Source: Halomicronema sp. CCY15110
Lineage (GTDB): Bacteria; Cyanobacteriota; Cyanobacteriia; Phormidesmidales; Phormidesmidaceae
DNA length: 57,528 bases
Assembly (NCBI RefSeq): GCF_016888165.1
Contig: NZ_JACSWC010000431.1
Coordinates: forward strand, 1 to 57,528
Direction: 5' to 3'
In this document: piece by piece, positions 10,002 to 18,783 of the stretch
How positions within the stretch are numbered: the first letter of the stretch is position 1
Layout: every line of letters starts with the position of its first letter
The notes under the pieces: model-generated
The model's input: the letters and a program-made list of their open reading frames with translations, nothing else
What the model was told of the DNA's origin: nothing
Databases searched by the model: none
Position numbers and translations under genes: made by a program

Positions 10002-11360
10002 ATGCCATCCACCACGCCGATTCCCATCCTGTTAGTCACTGCTGACCAGTTGCAGACCCACTTCAAAGCCGAAAAAAGCTGGATCGACGCCATGGGATTC
10101 AAGGCCGAGCCCGGCACCTTTTGCCTCCTGCCCGGCACGCAGCAAAGTTTATCAAAAGTATTGGTGGGTCGCCCCGAAACCTTAGACATGTGGCTGCTCG
10201 GGCTGTTGTCCCAGTCCTTACCGGTGAATCGCTATGAGCTCATCAGTGACTTGACGCCGGAGGAGGCCACCGCCCTGACCTTGGGATGGCGACTCGGGCA
10301 ATATTCCTTCAGCCGCTACAAGCAAAACAAACCGGGGGCGATCGCTGAGTTAGTGCCCCCAGATCAGGCCGACACGGCTTACATCGAAGCGGTCGTCGAG
10401 GCGACTTCCCTGGCTCGGGACCTCATCAACACCCCGGCTAACGATATGGGGCCAGACGACCTCGAAGAAGTCGCTCGCATTCTCTCGGTAACTTATGACG
10501 CCGATTTGAGCGTGATCAAGGGCAAACAGCTCGAAGCCGAAAACTACCCCATGATCTATGCCGTGGGGCAAGCCAGTGTGGCGGCACCACGGCTGATTGA
10601 CCTGCGCTGGGGCGATGTTGATGCACCGAAAGTGACCCTAGTGGGCAAAGGCGTGTGTTTCGACTCTGGCGGCTTGGATTTAAAGCCTGCCAAAGGCATG
10701 TTGATGATGAAAAAAGACATGGGCGGCGCGGCTCATGTGCTGGGCCTCGCCACCATGATCATGAAACTCAACCTACCGGTTTGCCTGCGTGTCCTGATTC
10801 CAGCGGTGGAAAATAGCGTGGCGGGGAATGCGATGCGGCCGCTCGATGTGATTCCCACCCGCAAAGGCATCACCGTCGAAGTGGGCAATACAGATGCTGA
10901 GGGGCGGCTAGTCTTGGCCGATGCCCTGTGGGCAGCCAGTAGCGAACAGCCCGAACTCATCGTAGATTTTGCGACCCTCACGGGGGCAGCCCGAGTGGCC
11001 CTGGGGACTGAGTTACCAGCCTTTTTCTGCAACGACTCCGCATTTTTGGAGCCCTTAGAAACGGCTATGCAGGCGACCACTGATCCGCTGTGGAATCTGC
11101 CGCTCCATGCGCCTTATCGGGATTTGCTCAATAGCAAGGTGGCGGATCTGTCGAATGTCTCCAGCGGTGCCTACGGAGGGGCAATTACGGCAGCGCTCTT
11201 CTTACAAGAGTTTGTTGACACCCAAATTCCCTGGATTCACATTGATGTGATGGCCTGGAATCTGCGCAATTTGCCGGGCCGACCAGAAGGGGGCGAAGTC
11301 ATGGGGATGCGGACGATGTTTGAGCTGATCAAGCAGAGGATGGCCTGCCCTCAGGATTAA
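10002..11360 (+). CDS. M17-family leucyl aminopeptidase
   Basis: A 452-aa cytosolic metallo-aminopeptidase. The M17 signature NTDAEGRL is at 296-303. The two-metal and catalytic residues are visible: K216 and D221 (VGKGVCFDSGG), D239 (KKDMGG), D298, E300 and R302. It is shorter than the approximately 490-aa PepA usual in cyanobacteria and has a divergent N-terminal macro-like domain, so it belongs to the PepB-like side of the family. I therefore give no symbol. It would release N-terminal residues from peptides, supporting protein turnover. Confidence 0.92.
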   Translation: MPSTTPIPILLVTADQLQTHFKAEKSWIDAMGFKAEPGTFCLLPGTQQSLSKVLVGRPETLDMWLLGLLSQSLPVNRYELISDLTPEEATALTLGWRLGQYSFSRYKQNKPGAIAELVPPDQADTAYIEAVVEATSLARDLINTPANDMGPDDLEEVARILSVTYDADLSVIKGKQLEAENYPMIYAVGQASVAAPRLIDLRWGDVDAPKVTLVGKGVCFDSGGLDLKPAKGMLMMKKDMGGAAHVLGLATMIMKLNLPVCLRVLIPAVENSVAGNAMRPLDVIPTRKGITVEVGNTDAEGRLVLADALWAASSEQPELIVDFATLTGAARVALGTELPAFFCNDSAFLEPLETAMQATTDPLWNLPLHAPYRDLLNSKVADLSNVSSGAYGGAITAALFLQEFVDTQIPWIHIDVMAWNLRNLPGRPEGGEVMGMRTMFELIKQRMACPQD

Positions 11361-11472
11361 GAGTTGTCGCTAATCGAGCCGCAGTGGCATCGCGAATAAG
11401 CTACCGTGCAACTATCGCAAACGGGTGCTCCTGTCTGCGGGGCAACCCATCCACTCCGTTTTTCCTGCTGCC

Positions 11473-11832
11473 ATGCGTTCCCGCCATTCTGACCCTGAGA
11501 CTCGGCTCGAAACCCTGAAATTGATCATTTATCTGGTGCCGATTTTTGGCTTCTTTCCCTCGTTGTGGAGCCTTTACCTGCGGCAGGGCTCTCAGCGCGA
11601 GCAGACCGTCAGCAAAACGGCAGTGACTCTGGCTTTGGCCTGGGTGATGGTGTATGTGCTGACAGCCGCCGGGAGTCAAGCCTCTGACCTGGTCTCGACT
11701 CGCCTGCTGGTGACCAGTCTGTTAACCACAACCGGCTATTTCGTGACGAACTTATGGCTGATGGTGCGGCTCCTACAAGGCGGTTCAGCCCGACTCCCCG
11801 GCATTAGTAAATTGGGCGATCGCCTCCCCTAA
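11473..11832 (+). CDS. Small membrane protein, cyanobacterial, unknown function
   Basis: 119 aa from the ATG at 11473 (MRSRHSDPETRLE); a start 48 bp upstream is possible but less likely. Three hydrophobic segments (LKLIIYLVPIFGFFPSLW, TLALAWVMVYVLTA and LLVTSLLTTTGYFVTNLWLM) indicate an integral membrane protein with a polar N-terminus. No named domain is recognised. It follows the aminopeptidase on the same strand after 112 bp. Confidence 0.7.
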   Translation: MRSRHSDPETRLETLKLIIYLVPIFGFFPSLWSLYLRQGSQREQTVSKTAVTLALAWVMVYVLTAAGSQASDLVSTRLLVTSLLTTTGYFVTNLWLMVRLLQGGSARLPGISKLGDRLP

Positions 11833-11846
11833 AATTGGCTACCCCA

Positions 11847-11916
11847 GGGGACGGTTCCCGGTCGAATTAGTCGAATTAACTGATACGGAAAGGTCCCGAT
11901 CAAGGGAACCGTCCCC
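11847..11916. repeat. Inverted repeat enclosing a 9-bp tandem repeat
   Basis: GGGGACGGTTCCC (11847-11859) and GGGAACCGTCCCC (11904-11916) are perfect 13-bp inverted arms. The 44-nt interior holds GTCGAATTA twice in tandem (11861-11878). A competing hairpin, GGTCCC (11892-11897) with GGGAACC (11904-11910), uses the same right arm. It starts 15 bp after a stop codon and could act as a terminator, but the form is that of a small REP/MITE-like element. The rest of 11833-12294 shows nothing clear. Confidence 0.7.
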
Positions 11917-12294
11917 TCTATCCTTGGCTTTTTCATCTATGATTTTTTGATGCTTTTGTTATGAGTCTGTCCCTAACTGTCAAATGTTCTGTGGGCAAAA
12001 AACTGGCAACTTGGCGATTCGTCACTACAATACTGGAGACTTTTGGCAAAGCCTGAGGAAAATTGGTGTCATCGCCCCAAAAAGCTGCTAGTATTTCAGC
12101 CATTTGAAAGTCCTTGAGAGCTTGCTTGGGGCATTGTCTCGCCCGGAGTCAGCCTGTTAAAATCTTGATGAGGATTGAAACAGGTGTACCACAAAAAGGG
12201 CGATCGCCTTTCTTCAGCTGGTGTCTGCCTACTTGCTAAGGGCGCTCTGCCAACGTTCTCCATTTTGACCAATCCCCGTGGTTTGAGGTTTCCT

Positions 12295-13698
12295 GTGTCT
12301 AGTCGAAAATCCTATCGCCCGATTCGCCACTATCAGCCCCATCCTTCCGCCCAAAAGGCGCGGCGGTTTCGGATTCCGAAATGGCTAGGGGTCAGTGTGG
12401 CGTTGTTGAGCGTTGGGACAATCTCAGCGGTGGGAGGGGCGATGATGGCCGTTTCGCTTAACAGCACGCCACTGCTGCACGACAGCCTCACCGAAGAAGA
12501 GTCTGCCGTCTTTAACAATAATGATCCGATTACGGCGGGCAATAGTTTGCAAGTGCCGAAGTTGACCCGCCCGGTCAATATCTTGGTGCTCGGCATGAAG
12601 GTGCTGACCACCGATGTCAATGACTTGCCCCCTGAGGCGCGTAATTTGGGTTATCACGCCCTGGTGAACTCCTTTGATGGCCTGTCGGATACGATGCTGC
12701 TGGTGCGTTTCAACCCGCATACTGACCAGCTCATCGTCTTATCGCTGCCGCGAGATACGCGAACCATGGTGCAAGGTCAAATGACCAAGCTGAATGAGGC
12801 GAATCACTATGGTGGCCCTGCTTTGGCCGCCCGCTCGGTCAGCGATTTGCTCGGCGGGGTCGAGATCGATCGCTACGTCCGCATCAATGTCCAAGGGGTC
12901 GAAAAGCTGATTGATGCTCTCGGGGGCGTGACGGTCAATGTGCCTAAAGATTTGCAATATCAGGACGACAGCCAACATCTCTACATCAATCTGAAAGCCG
13001 GGGAACAGCAGCTAGATGGTGATAAGGCCCTCCAGTTCCTCCGGTTTCGGTATGACGACTATGGCGATATTGGCCGTATTCAGCGGCAACAAATGTTGAT
13101 GCGGGCCTTGGTCGAACAGGCGCTGAGTCCCAAAACGGTGGCGCGCTTACCCAAAGTTCTTTCGGTGGTGCAGTCCCATGTGGACACTAACCTGAGCATC
13201 GAAGAGCTGTTGGCCTTGGCGGGATATGCCGCTAATACCGACGCTTACAATACGCAGATGTTGATGCTGCCCGGTGATTTTAGTAGCAGCAGTGAGTTTG
13301 AGCTGAGTTACTGGTTGCCCAATCTCGGCGAAATTGACACCATGGTGTCGGAATATTTTGGTTATGGCACGCGTCAGGTCGCGGCGTCTGCCGATCCACA
13401 ATCGCTGCGCATTGCCATTCAAGACAGCACGGGCAATGCGATCGCCGTGGATAACCTTGTCCAGACGCTTTACGACAGCGGCTACTATAACGTTTACATC
13501 GAGCGGCCCTGGAATTCAGAACTGCCCTTTACTCGGGTGGTGGCTCAGAATGGTGACTTGGCCAGTGCCGAGACGCTCCAGCGCTTTTTGGGCGTGGGCG
13601 ATGTCCGAGTCGAGAGCACCGGCGTCCTCGACTCGGACATCACCATTCAAATTGGCCGTGACTGGCTCGATGAGTACGGCACCAGCTCTAGCTTGTAG
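12295..13698 (+). CDS. LytR-CpsA-Psr (LCP) family ligase
   Basis: 467 aa from the GTG at 12295, chosen because GAGG stands 6 nt upstream; a TTG at 12175 would add 40 residues but has GAGGA only 1 nt before it. A basic cytoplasmic N-terminus and one transmembrane helix (LGVSVALLSVGTISAVGG) precede the LCP catalytic domain (DTMLLVRFNP, LSLPRDTR, RINVQGVEKLIDALGGV, FLRFRYDDYGDIGRIQRQQ), with the conserved Asp and Arg residues that bind polyprenyl pyrophosphate. A LytR_C domain ends the protein. LCP proteins attach glycopolymers to the cell wall. It overlaps no gene and sits 8 bp before the next one. Confidence 0.93.
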   Translation: MSSRKSYRPIRHYQPHPSAQKARRFRIPKWLGVSVALLSVGTISAVGGAMMAVSLNSTPLLHDSLTEEESAVFNNNDPITAGNSLQVPKLTRPVNILVLGMKVLTTDVNDLPPEARNLGYHALVNSFDGLSDTMLLVRFNPHTDQLIVLSLPRDTRTMVQGQMTKLNEANHYGGPALAARSVSDLLGGVEIDRYVRINVQGVEKLIDALGGVTVNVPKDLQYQDDSQHLYINLKAGEQQLDGDKALQFLRFRYDDYGDIGRIQRQQMLMRALVEQALSPKTVARLPKVLSVVQSHVDTNLSIEELLALAGYAANTDAYNTQMLMLPGDFSSSSEFELSYWLPNLGEIDTMVSEYFGYGTRQVAASADPQSLRIAIQDSTGNAIAVDNLVQTLYDSGYYNVYIERPWNSELPFTRVVAQNGDLASAETLQRFLGVGDVRVESTGVLDSDITIQIGRDWLDEYGTSSSL

Positions 13699-13706
13699 GA
13701 ATTAAT

Positions 13707-14255
13707 ATGGCAACGCCCCAGATCTTGCAGCTGCATGTGTGGCTATTGGATAGCGAGCCGCCGATCTGGCGTCGCTTTGAAGTCAGTGACCAAATCACGC
13801 TGGATGCGTTACACGGGGTGCTGCAGCGGGTGATGGGCTGGGAATTTAGCCACCTGTACGACTTTGAAATTGTCGGCGATCGCTACGCTTCCCCGTTTCC
13901 CGTTCCCCTCGATGGCACGCTGGATGCGACTACCCCTCTGCTAGCAAGCTTCCAACTCACGAAAGACACGCAGTTTACCTACACCTATGACTTTGGGGAT
14001 GGCTGGCGACATCAGATCACGGTGGCGGACATCCTGCCTTGGCGCAGTGATGTGAAGTTACCCCGTTGCCTAGAGGGCGATCGCGCCTGCCCCCCTGAAG
14101 ATTGCGGCGGCGTTTGGGGCTACGAAGGGTTGCTAGAGCGCTTAGCGGATCCTGAAGACCCCGAATATGAGGAATTGCTGGACTGGATCGGGGTTGACTT
14201 TGACTCCGAACGCTTCAAAGTTGACGCCGTCAACGCTCAGTTGCAGTCCGTCTAA
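13707..14255 (+). CDS. pRiA4b ORF-3-like protein
   Basis: A 182-aa protein of the plasmid pRiA4b ORF-3 family: LQLHVWLLDSEPPIWRRFEV, LDALHGVLQRVMGW, the YDFGDGWRHQI motif, and the C-PPEDCGG segment. The biochemical role of this family is unknown, though members are sometimes linked to mobile elements. Here it begins 8 bp after the LCP gene, so the two are probably co-transcribed. Codon use matches the chromosome, and nothing suggests recent transfer. Confidence 0.88.
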   Translation: MATPQILQLHVWLLDSEPPIWRRFEVSDQITLDALHGVLQRVMGWEFSHLYDFEIVGDRYASPFPVPLDGTLDATTPLLASFQLTKDTQFTYTYDFGDGWRHQITVADILPWRSDVKLPRCLEGDRACPPEDCGGVWGYEGLLERLADPEDPEYEELLDWIGVDFDSERFKVDAVNAQLQSV

Positions 14256-14278
14256 ACGAACCCCCTCGTCGCGGAAAA

Positions 14279-14350
14279 ACCGACACGGCCAGCGACTAGC
14301 TGCGGTTGCCGTGTCGGTCGTTGACGGAATTGGGGGAGACCGCAGCTAGT
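14279..14350 (+). ncRNA. Candidate H-type pseudoknot RNA
   Basis: Two perfect inverted repeats interlock. Stem 1 is ACCGACACGGC (14279-14289) with GCCGTGTCGGT (14308-14318). Stem 2 is ACTAGCTGCGGT (14295-14306) with ACCGCAGCTAGT (14339-14350). The left arm of stem 2 lies in the loop of stem 1, with connecting loops of 5, 1 and 20 nt, the geometry of an H-type pseudoknot. It lies 24 bp after the pRiA4b gene and about 330 bp before the sigma gene. It may be a 3'-end structure, a 5' UTR element or a separate RNA. The rest of the 14256-14677 gap is promoter DNA with an HLR1 site. Confidence 0.55.
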
Positions 14351-14555
14351 TGATGCTCAATATTTCTTTACAATCCCTCAAGAAAGCATCGAGCTTGCTC
14401 TCAGCTTGGCGGGCGCGCGATCGCGGTTTTGTGATTTCGGATGCAGTTTCCCAAAGCTTGAAAAGGCTATGATCTGGCAACTCTACGGCATACTCTATAT
14501 ATAAAAGCTTCCTTAAGAATCCTCCCTAAGAAACCCCTCAAAGCCTCTCATAAAT

Positions 14556-14573
14556 GTTACATTGGTTTACATG
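14556..14573 (+). promoter_or_regulatory. HLR1-like element (RpaB site) upstream of the sigma gene
   Basis: GTTACATTGGTTTACATG matches the HLR1 consensus (G/T)TTACA(T/A)(T/A)NN(G/T)TTACA(T/A)(T/A) except at the last base. HLR1 is bound by the response regulator RpaB to control high-light genes in cyanobacteria. It lies 105 bp before the sigma-factor ATG. A weak -35/-10 pair (TTGCGA 14625-14630, TATATC 14647-14652) follows. Confidence 0.6.
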
Positions 14574-14677
14574 AAGGTGGTTGTGACGTGACGTTTCTCA
14601 TTTTGGCTCTAGGCTGCTGAGCTGTTGCGATCAGATAACCGCGATTTATATCTGTGTCACTTATTCGCGCTGTTCCC

Positions 14678-15631
14678 ATGAAAACAACCCAAAGTACTGA
14701 TCTGGTGCGGACGTATTTGAAAGAGATTGGTCGGGTGCCCCTCCTGACTCATGAAGAGGAGATTGTTCTGGGAAAGCAGGTACAGCAACTGACGGCGCTG
14801 GAAAAGATTAAAGACGCCCTCGTTGATGAGTTGGAACGCGAGCCTACGGACCAAGAATGGGCTGAAGCGGCTGAGATGGCAGTTGGCGAACTCCAAACCT
14901 TGGTGCGAATTGGCAGTCAGGCCAAGCGCAAGATGGTTGAGGCTAACCTGCGGCTAGTGGTGTCTGTTGCTAAAAAGTACATCAAGCGCAATGTTGACCT
15001 GCTCGACCTGATTCAGGAAGGCACCATTGGCATGCAGCGAGGCGTGGAAAAGTTTGACCCGACCAAGGGCTACCGCTTTTCTACCTATGCGTACTGGTGG
15101 ATTCGGCAAGCCATTACCCGAGCGATCGCGGAAAAAAGCCGCACCATTCGTCTGCCCATCCACATTACTGAAAAGCTCAACAAAATTAAGAAGGTGCAGC
15201 GCCAGCTATCACAGCAGCATGGGCGAGCGGCTACCGTGTCGGAGATTGCTGATGCTCTAGAACTCTCTCCCCAACAGGTGCGTGATTACTTAGAGAAATC
15301 CCGGCAACCGCTGTCGTTGGATTTGCGGGTCGGTGATAACCAAGATACCGAGCTGAGCGAGCTGCTTGAGGACGATGGCATTTCGCCCGAAGAATTTGCC
15401 ACCCAGTCCTCCCTGAAAAGCGATTTGGACCGGCTCATGGTGGATTTGACGCCGCAACAGCGCCAAGTGCTCACTCTGCGGTTTGGGCTGACGGATGGCA
15501 AAACCATGACCCTGGCTAAAATCGGCGAAATTCTGAGCGTGTCCCGGGAGCGGGTGCGGCAGATTGAACGTGAGGCACTCTCTTCACTGCGCAAGCGCCG
15601 GAGCGATGTACGCGAGTACCTGGCTAGTTAG
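14678..15631 (+). CDS. Group 2 RNA polymerase sigma factor (SigD-like)
   Basis: A 317-aa sigma-70 factor lacking the long N-terminal region of SigA. Region 1.2 ([20 protein letters not shown]), region 2 with the -10-recognition helix ([19 protein letters not shown]), region 3 and region 4 with the -35 helix ([18 protein letters not shown]) are all present. The N-terminus and [18 protein letters not shown] look most like SigD/SigB of model cyanobacteria. SigD is light- and redox-responsive, which agrees with the HLR1-like element upstream. The ATG at 14678 is preferred to a GTG eight codons earlier because the family starts there. Confidence 0.92.
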   Translation: MKTTQSTDLVRTYLKEIGRVPLLTHEEEIVLGKQVQQLTALEKIKDALVDELEREPTDQEWAEAAEMAVGELQTLVRIGSQAKRKMVEANLRLVVSVAKKYIKRNVDLLDLIQEGTIGMQRGVEKFDPTKGYRFSTYAYWWIRQAITRAIAEKSRTIRLPIHITEKLNKIKKVQRQLSQQHGRAATVSEIADALELSPQQVRDYLEKSRQPLSLDLRVGDNQDTELSELLEDDGISPEEFATQSSLKSDLDRLMVDLTPQQRQVLTLRFGLTDGKTMTLAKIGEILSVSRERVRQIEREALSSLRKRRSDVREYLAS

Positions 15632-15708
15632 CCTGTTCAGCGGCTTAAGTTTACGAACGTTCAAAAATGGTCGAATAGTAGAGATCCGGGAAAGGTTGGG
15701 CGATCGCC

Positions 15709-17151
15709 TTATCGCTTGGGCGCTGTTTCTAGTTTTTGCGCCAACTCAGCTTTGATGCGATGCAAAATGGATGCCTCATCCAGATTGTCGAGAATGCGAG
15801 TGACCACAGGCTTTGGGCCTTCTGGCCCCCAGGTGGCACCATTGGCTAGGTACTGTTTAGTAACGAGGCCAATGCCATAGGTGGCGACCCCCACGACGGC
15901 GGCTTGGGTCATCGCAACCGTAGTATAAGGCGTGAGGGACAGTCCCCCCGTAGCTGGAGCGCTTACCCCAAGCAGCCCTTTCAAAGAGCTCAGCCCCAGG
16001 GTTACCATGAGTTCGCTCGCGGATATTCCCCCCAGCTCTAGGGCAATATTGCGCAACAGCTTGACGGCCCCTGCCTGCGTCATTGGCAGGCCATACAGGC
16101 GAGAGAGAGTCAGAATCATCGCGACATCGACGATCGCCCCCGTCAGCACATCCAACACAGTGACAGGATTGAGGGCGACAGCGATCGCCTTCGTCATCAC
16201 GCTCCGCCAGATGATTTCATTGGCCATTTGTTCGCGAATGGCCAGTTTCTTCTGCACGATCGCCTCATTCAGCTCATCGGCATAAAGCAGCGTGTTCAGA
16301 GCGATCAACGCTAAGCCTTCCTGTTGCAGAATTTCTAGAATCTTGAGCTTGAGGGTTTCCACATCCGGTTTCCCCCGCTGTAACGTTGGGCGCAGGCGGC
16401 CATCCGCTTGGGGCTGAGCCACCGCCACTAATGGGGCCGCCGAGGCCATGACAATTTCATTGGGAGAAATCAGCTCCCGTAGACGTTCATCGACCAGGGC
16501 GGTGTAGATCGCCTGGCGATCCACAGCGGGATATTGGTCGATTTTGTTGAAAACTAACAGGATGGGTTTGCTGGCTTCCCGCAGTTGGGCCAGAGCCTCG
16601 AACTCGACACGGGTAATGTCTCCCGCAATGACAAATAAAATCAGGTCAGCAGTATTAGCCAGCTGGTGGGCCAAACGCTCCCGTTCGTCACCTGCCACTT
16701 CATCCAGGCCGGGGGTGTCGATCAGCTCGATGCGTGATTGCCCCACGCCCTGAAGGGTGGCTTTGTTGATGGTGGTGCGATCGCTGAGGGCTTCTCGACG
16801 GACCTGCCACTCGGTTGACTGAAGGGTTTGAGTGACTCCATGGGTCGGCCCAGTGGCGAAAATCGCTTCTCCCGCCAGCGCATTCAACAACGAAGACTTG
16901 CCCCGCCCCACCAAGCCAAAGACGGCAATTTGCACGACCGCTTGATCCAGTTTTTGCATTAACCCGGTGAGCGTTTGCACTTCTTGTTCAAGGCCCACCG
17001 CCTCACGCGGCGTCAGTTGCAGCCGCTCCAGAATCGACTGCAATGCGCCTTTAGCTTGGTCGTAGGTCAGTTCGGATTGCAGATCTTCAAATTCAACAAT
17101 GACCGCATCCAACTCATCGGCCAAGTTGTTTGTGTCGGACACATCAGGCAT
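15709..17151 (-). CDS. GTPase with DUF697-type membrane domain
   Basis: 480 aa from the ATG at 17151. The Era/dynamin-like G domain (about 50-230) has the P-loop GLVGRGKSS, G3 DTPGLDE and G4 NKID. The C-terminal half contains hydrophobic helices and a DUF697-like region (VMTKAIAVALNPVTVLDVL, VAMILTLSRLYGLP). Such proteins associate with membranes, and their cellular role in cyanobacteria is not settled. It is transcribed divergently from the YbjN-like gene, with a 16-bp palindrome between them. Confidence 0.88.
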   Translation of the reverse strand: MPDVSDTNNLADELDAVIVEFEDLQSELTYDQAKGALQSILERLQLTPREAVGLEQEVQTLTGLMQKLDQAVVQIAVFGLVGRGKSSLLNALAGEAIFATGPTHGVTQTLQSTEWQVRREALSDRTTINKATLQGVGQSRIELIDTPGLDEVAGDERERLAHQLANTADLILFVIAGDITRVEFEALAQLREASKPILLVFNKIDQYPAVDRQAIYTALVDERLRELISPNEIVMASAAPLVAVAQPQADGRLRPTLQRGKPDVETLKLKILEILQQEGLALIALNTLLYADELNEAIVQKKLAIREQMANEIIWRSVMTKAIAVALNPVTVLDVLTGAIVDVAMILTLSRLYGLPMTQAGAVKLLRNIALELGGISASELMVTLGLSSLKGLLGVSAPATGGLSLTPYTTVAMTQAAVVGVATYGIGLVTKQYLANGATWGPEGPKPVVTRILDNLDEASILHRIKAELAQKLETAPKR

Positions 17152-17216
17152 ATCAGGGGAGCGCCTATAAATCACGGAAGTCTTTCTAAGATACTGTGAT
17201 ACAAAAATCACATTAA

Positions 17217-17232
17217 CGGCGGTTAACCGCCG
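17217..17232. promoter_or_regulatory. 16-bp palindrome in a divergent promoter region
   Basis: CGGCGGTTAACCGCCG is perfectly self-complementary and sits between the divergent GTPase (start 17151) and YbjN-like gene (start 17288). A dimeric repressor operator is a reasonable reading. A loose TGTGA-N8-TCACA motif lies just to its left at 17195-17212. Confidence 0.45.
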
Positions 17233-17287
17233 ATCAGGGTGGCCTATCGATGCGAAAATAAATGTCAGGATTGATTTATCTGTAGTG

Positions 17288-17737
17288 ATGGAATTTCAGA
17301 CAACCGCTCAAGAAGCCTGCTACAAGCGTATTGGCCCCTGGATGCACCATTTGTTTGGCGGCAGCGTCGTGCTCTTTGATGACGAACCGCTATTTGTGGT
17401 GAATTTTGGCTCAGCGGTAGCGTCTACCCGCGTGATTCCCTGGGAAGAGAACGATGCGTTGATTACGACCCGCTCCTATGTCGTCACCGACATTAACGTC
17501 ACTCCAGAACTTTCCTACTATCTACTGCGCGAAAATAACGATATTCGCTTTGGTCGCTTTGCCCTCGATTCGGAAAATGACATCGTCTTTGAGCACAGTT
17601 TGGTCGGCTCGACCTGTGACCAAATTGAACTCCAATACTCAGTGACGACAGTAGTCAGCAAGGCCGACAATTATGATGATGAAATTGTGGCGCGTTGGGG
17701 GGGCAAAAGAGCCCTCGATCGCTGGTCTTCCTGGTAA
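17288..17737 (+). CDS. YbjN/CesT-like chaperone-fold protein
   Basis: A 149-aa soluble protein (MEFQTTAQEACYKRIGPWM). The alternating strand pattern (SVVLFDDEPLFVVNFGSA, YVVTDINVTPELSYYLLREN, FGRFALDSENDIVFEHSLVG) resembles the YbjN / type III chaperone-like fold found in conserved cyanobacterial proteins. That similarity was judged by eye and the biochemical role is unknown. The ATG at 17288 is used; a GTG codon directly precedes it. Confidence 0.75.
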   Translation: MEFQTTAQEACYKRIGPWMHHLFGGSVVLFDDEPLFVVNFGSAVASTRVIPWEENDALITTRSYVVTDINVTPELSYYLLRENNDIRFGRFALDSENDIVFEHSLVGSTCDQIELQYSVTTVVSKADNYDDEIVARWGGKRALDRWSSW

Positions 17738-17859
17738 ACTTTCCAGAAAAATAATTGTAAAACCTGTGCTCGCGGTTAAAGTCTTCGGCAAAATTAACAG
17801 CAAGCTGGTTTACAACTATACACATCGACTAGCGCAATCAAACTGGGGAGTGAATTGTC

Positions 17860-18675
17860 ATGCTGAGACGCAGCGGTAAATTTTGGTGGGCGGGCTTGAG
17901 TGCGATCTTAATGAGCTTGGTACTGCTCTTATTATTTCCGCGATCGCCCCACCCCCAAGCAATTGAGTCCGTCTCCGGCTTGCCAGAACTGGCAGAGTCT
18001 GCGGTCGTCGCCATGGTGCCCACCACCCTGGGCAATGCCGACAGTCCCCTCGACTTTGCCCCCGCTGACAACGTTGTGGCCCAAACGGCTCCCAACTATC
18101 AGCCGCGCCAGGTGATTCAACTAGCCGATCCGTCTAACTATGGCGATCGCTACAGCACTGACGCCTACGGTCGTCCGATTCGCAACCAGTTCATTGCCGT
18201 CATGCATGAAACGGTGGGGTCAGCCCAAAGTGCCATCAACCTGTTTCAGACCTATCACCCCAATGACAATGACCAGGTCAGCTATCACACCCTGGTCGGC
18301 CGTGACGGCACCATCTACTACATCGTGCCGCCGGAGAAACGCGCTTATGGGGCGGGCAATTCCGTGTTTAATGGCCCCAATGGCCCAGAAATGGTGACGA
18401 CAAACCCAGCTTTTCCGGCATCAGTCAACAATTTTGCCTACCACGTTTCGCTCGAAACCCCTGGCGATGGCCGTGGCAATGGCCCCACCCACAGCGGCTA
18501 CACCACCGCCCAGTATGAATCGTTGGCCTGGCTGTTGGCGCAGAGTAGTATTCCAGATAGCCGCATCACCACCCACAAAGCAGTTGACCAGTCTGGCAGT
18601 CGCCAGGATCCCCGCTCATTTGATTACAATCGCTTTTTTACATTGCTGCGACGTTACCCTAACCGTCCTGCCTAA
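17860..18675 (+). CDS. N-acetylmuramoyl-L-alanine amidase (Amidase_2)
   Basis: A 271-aa exported cell-wall hydrolase. An N-terminal signal anchor (WWAGLSAILMSLVLLLLF) is followed by a linker and the amidase_2/PGRP fold (about 105-265). Zinc ligand candidates are the His in AVMHETVG and the His in TTHKAVD. The SYHTLVGRDGTIYYIVP strand and the late SRQDPRSFDYNRF segment are typical of the family. It would cleave the bond between MurNAc and the stem peptide during wall turnover. It stands alone, 122 bp after the YbjN-like gene. Confidence 0.92.
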   Translation: MLRRSGKFWWAGLSAILMSLVLLLLFPRSPHPQAIESVSGLPELAESAVVAMVPTTLGNADSPLDFAPADNVVAQTAPNYQPRQVIQLADPSNYGDRYSTDAYGRPIRNQFIAVMHETVGSAQSAINLFQTYHPNDNDQVSYHTLVGRDGTIYYIVPPEKRAYGAGNSVFNGPNGPEMVTTNPAFPASVNNFAYHVSLETPGDGRGNGPTHSGYTTAQYESLAWLLAQSSIPDSRITTHKAVDQSGSRQDPRSFDYNRFFTLLRRYPNRPA

Positions 18676-18783
18676 CCAGGTTGACACTCACTGGATGTCA
18701 GCATCGGAAGTGGTGATTCAGAGATAGAATTTCACATCCGGGGGAGTTTCGCGGCGCTGACCCGTCCTCCACCAGCGATAAAT

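Noticed and set aside
17195-17212. CRP site TGTGA-N8-TCACA
   Set aside because: The half-sites are right but the 8-bp spacer is 2 bp too long for CRP, so it is not counted with the two exact sites.
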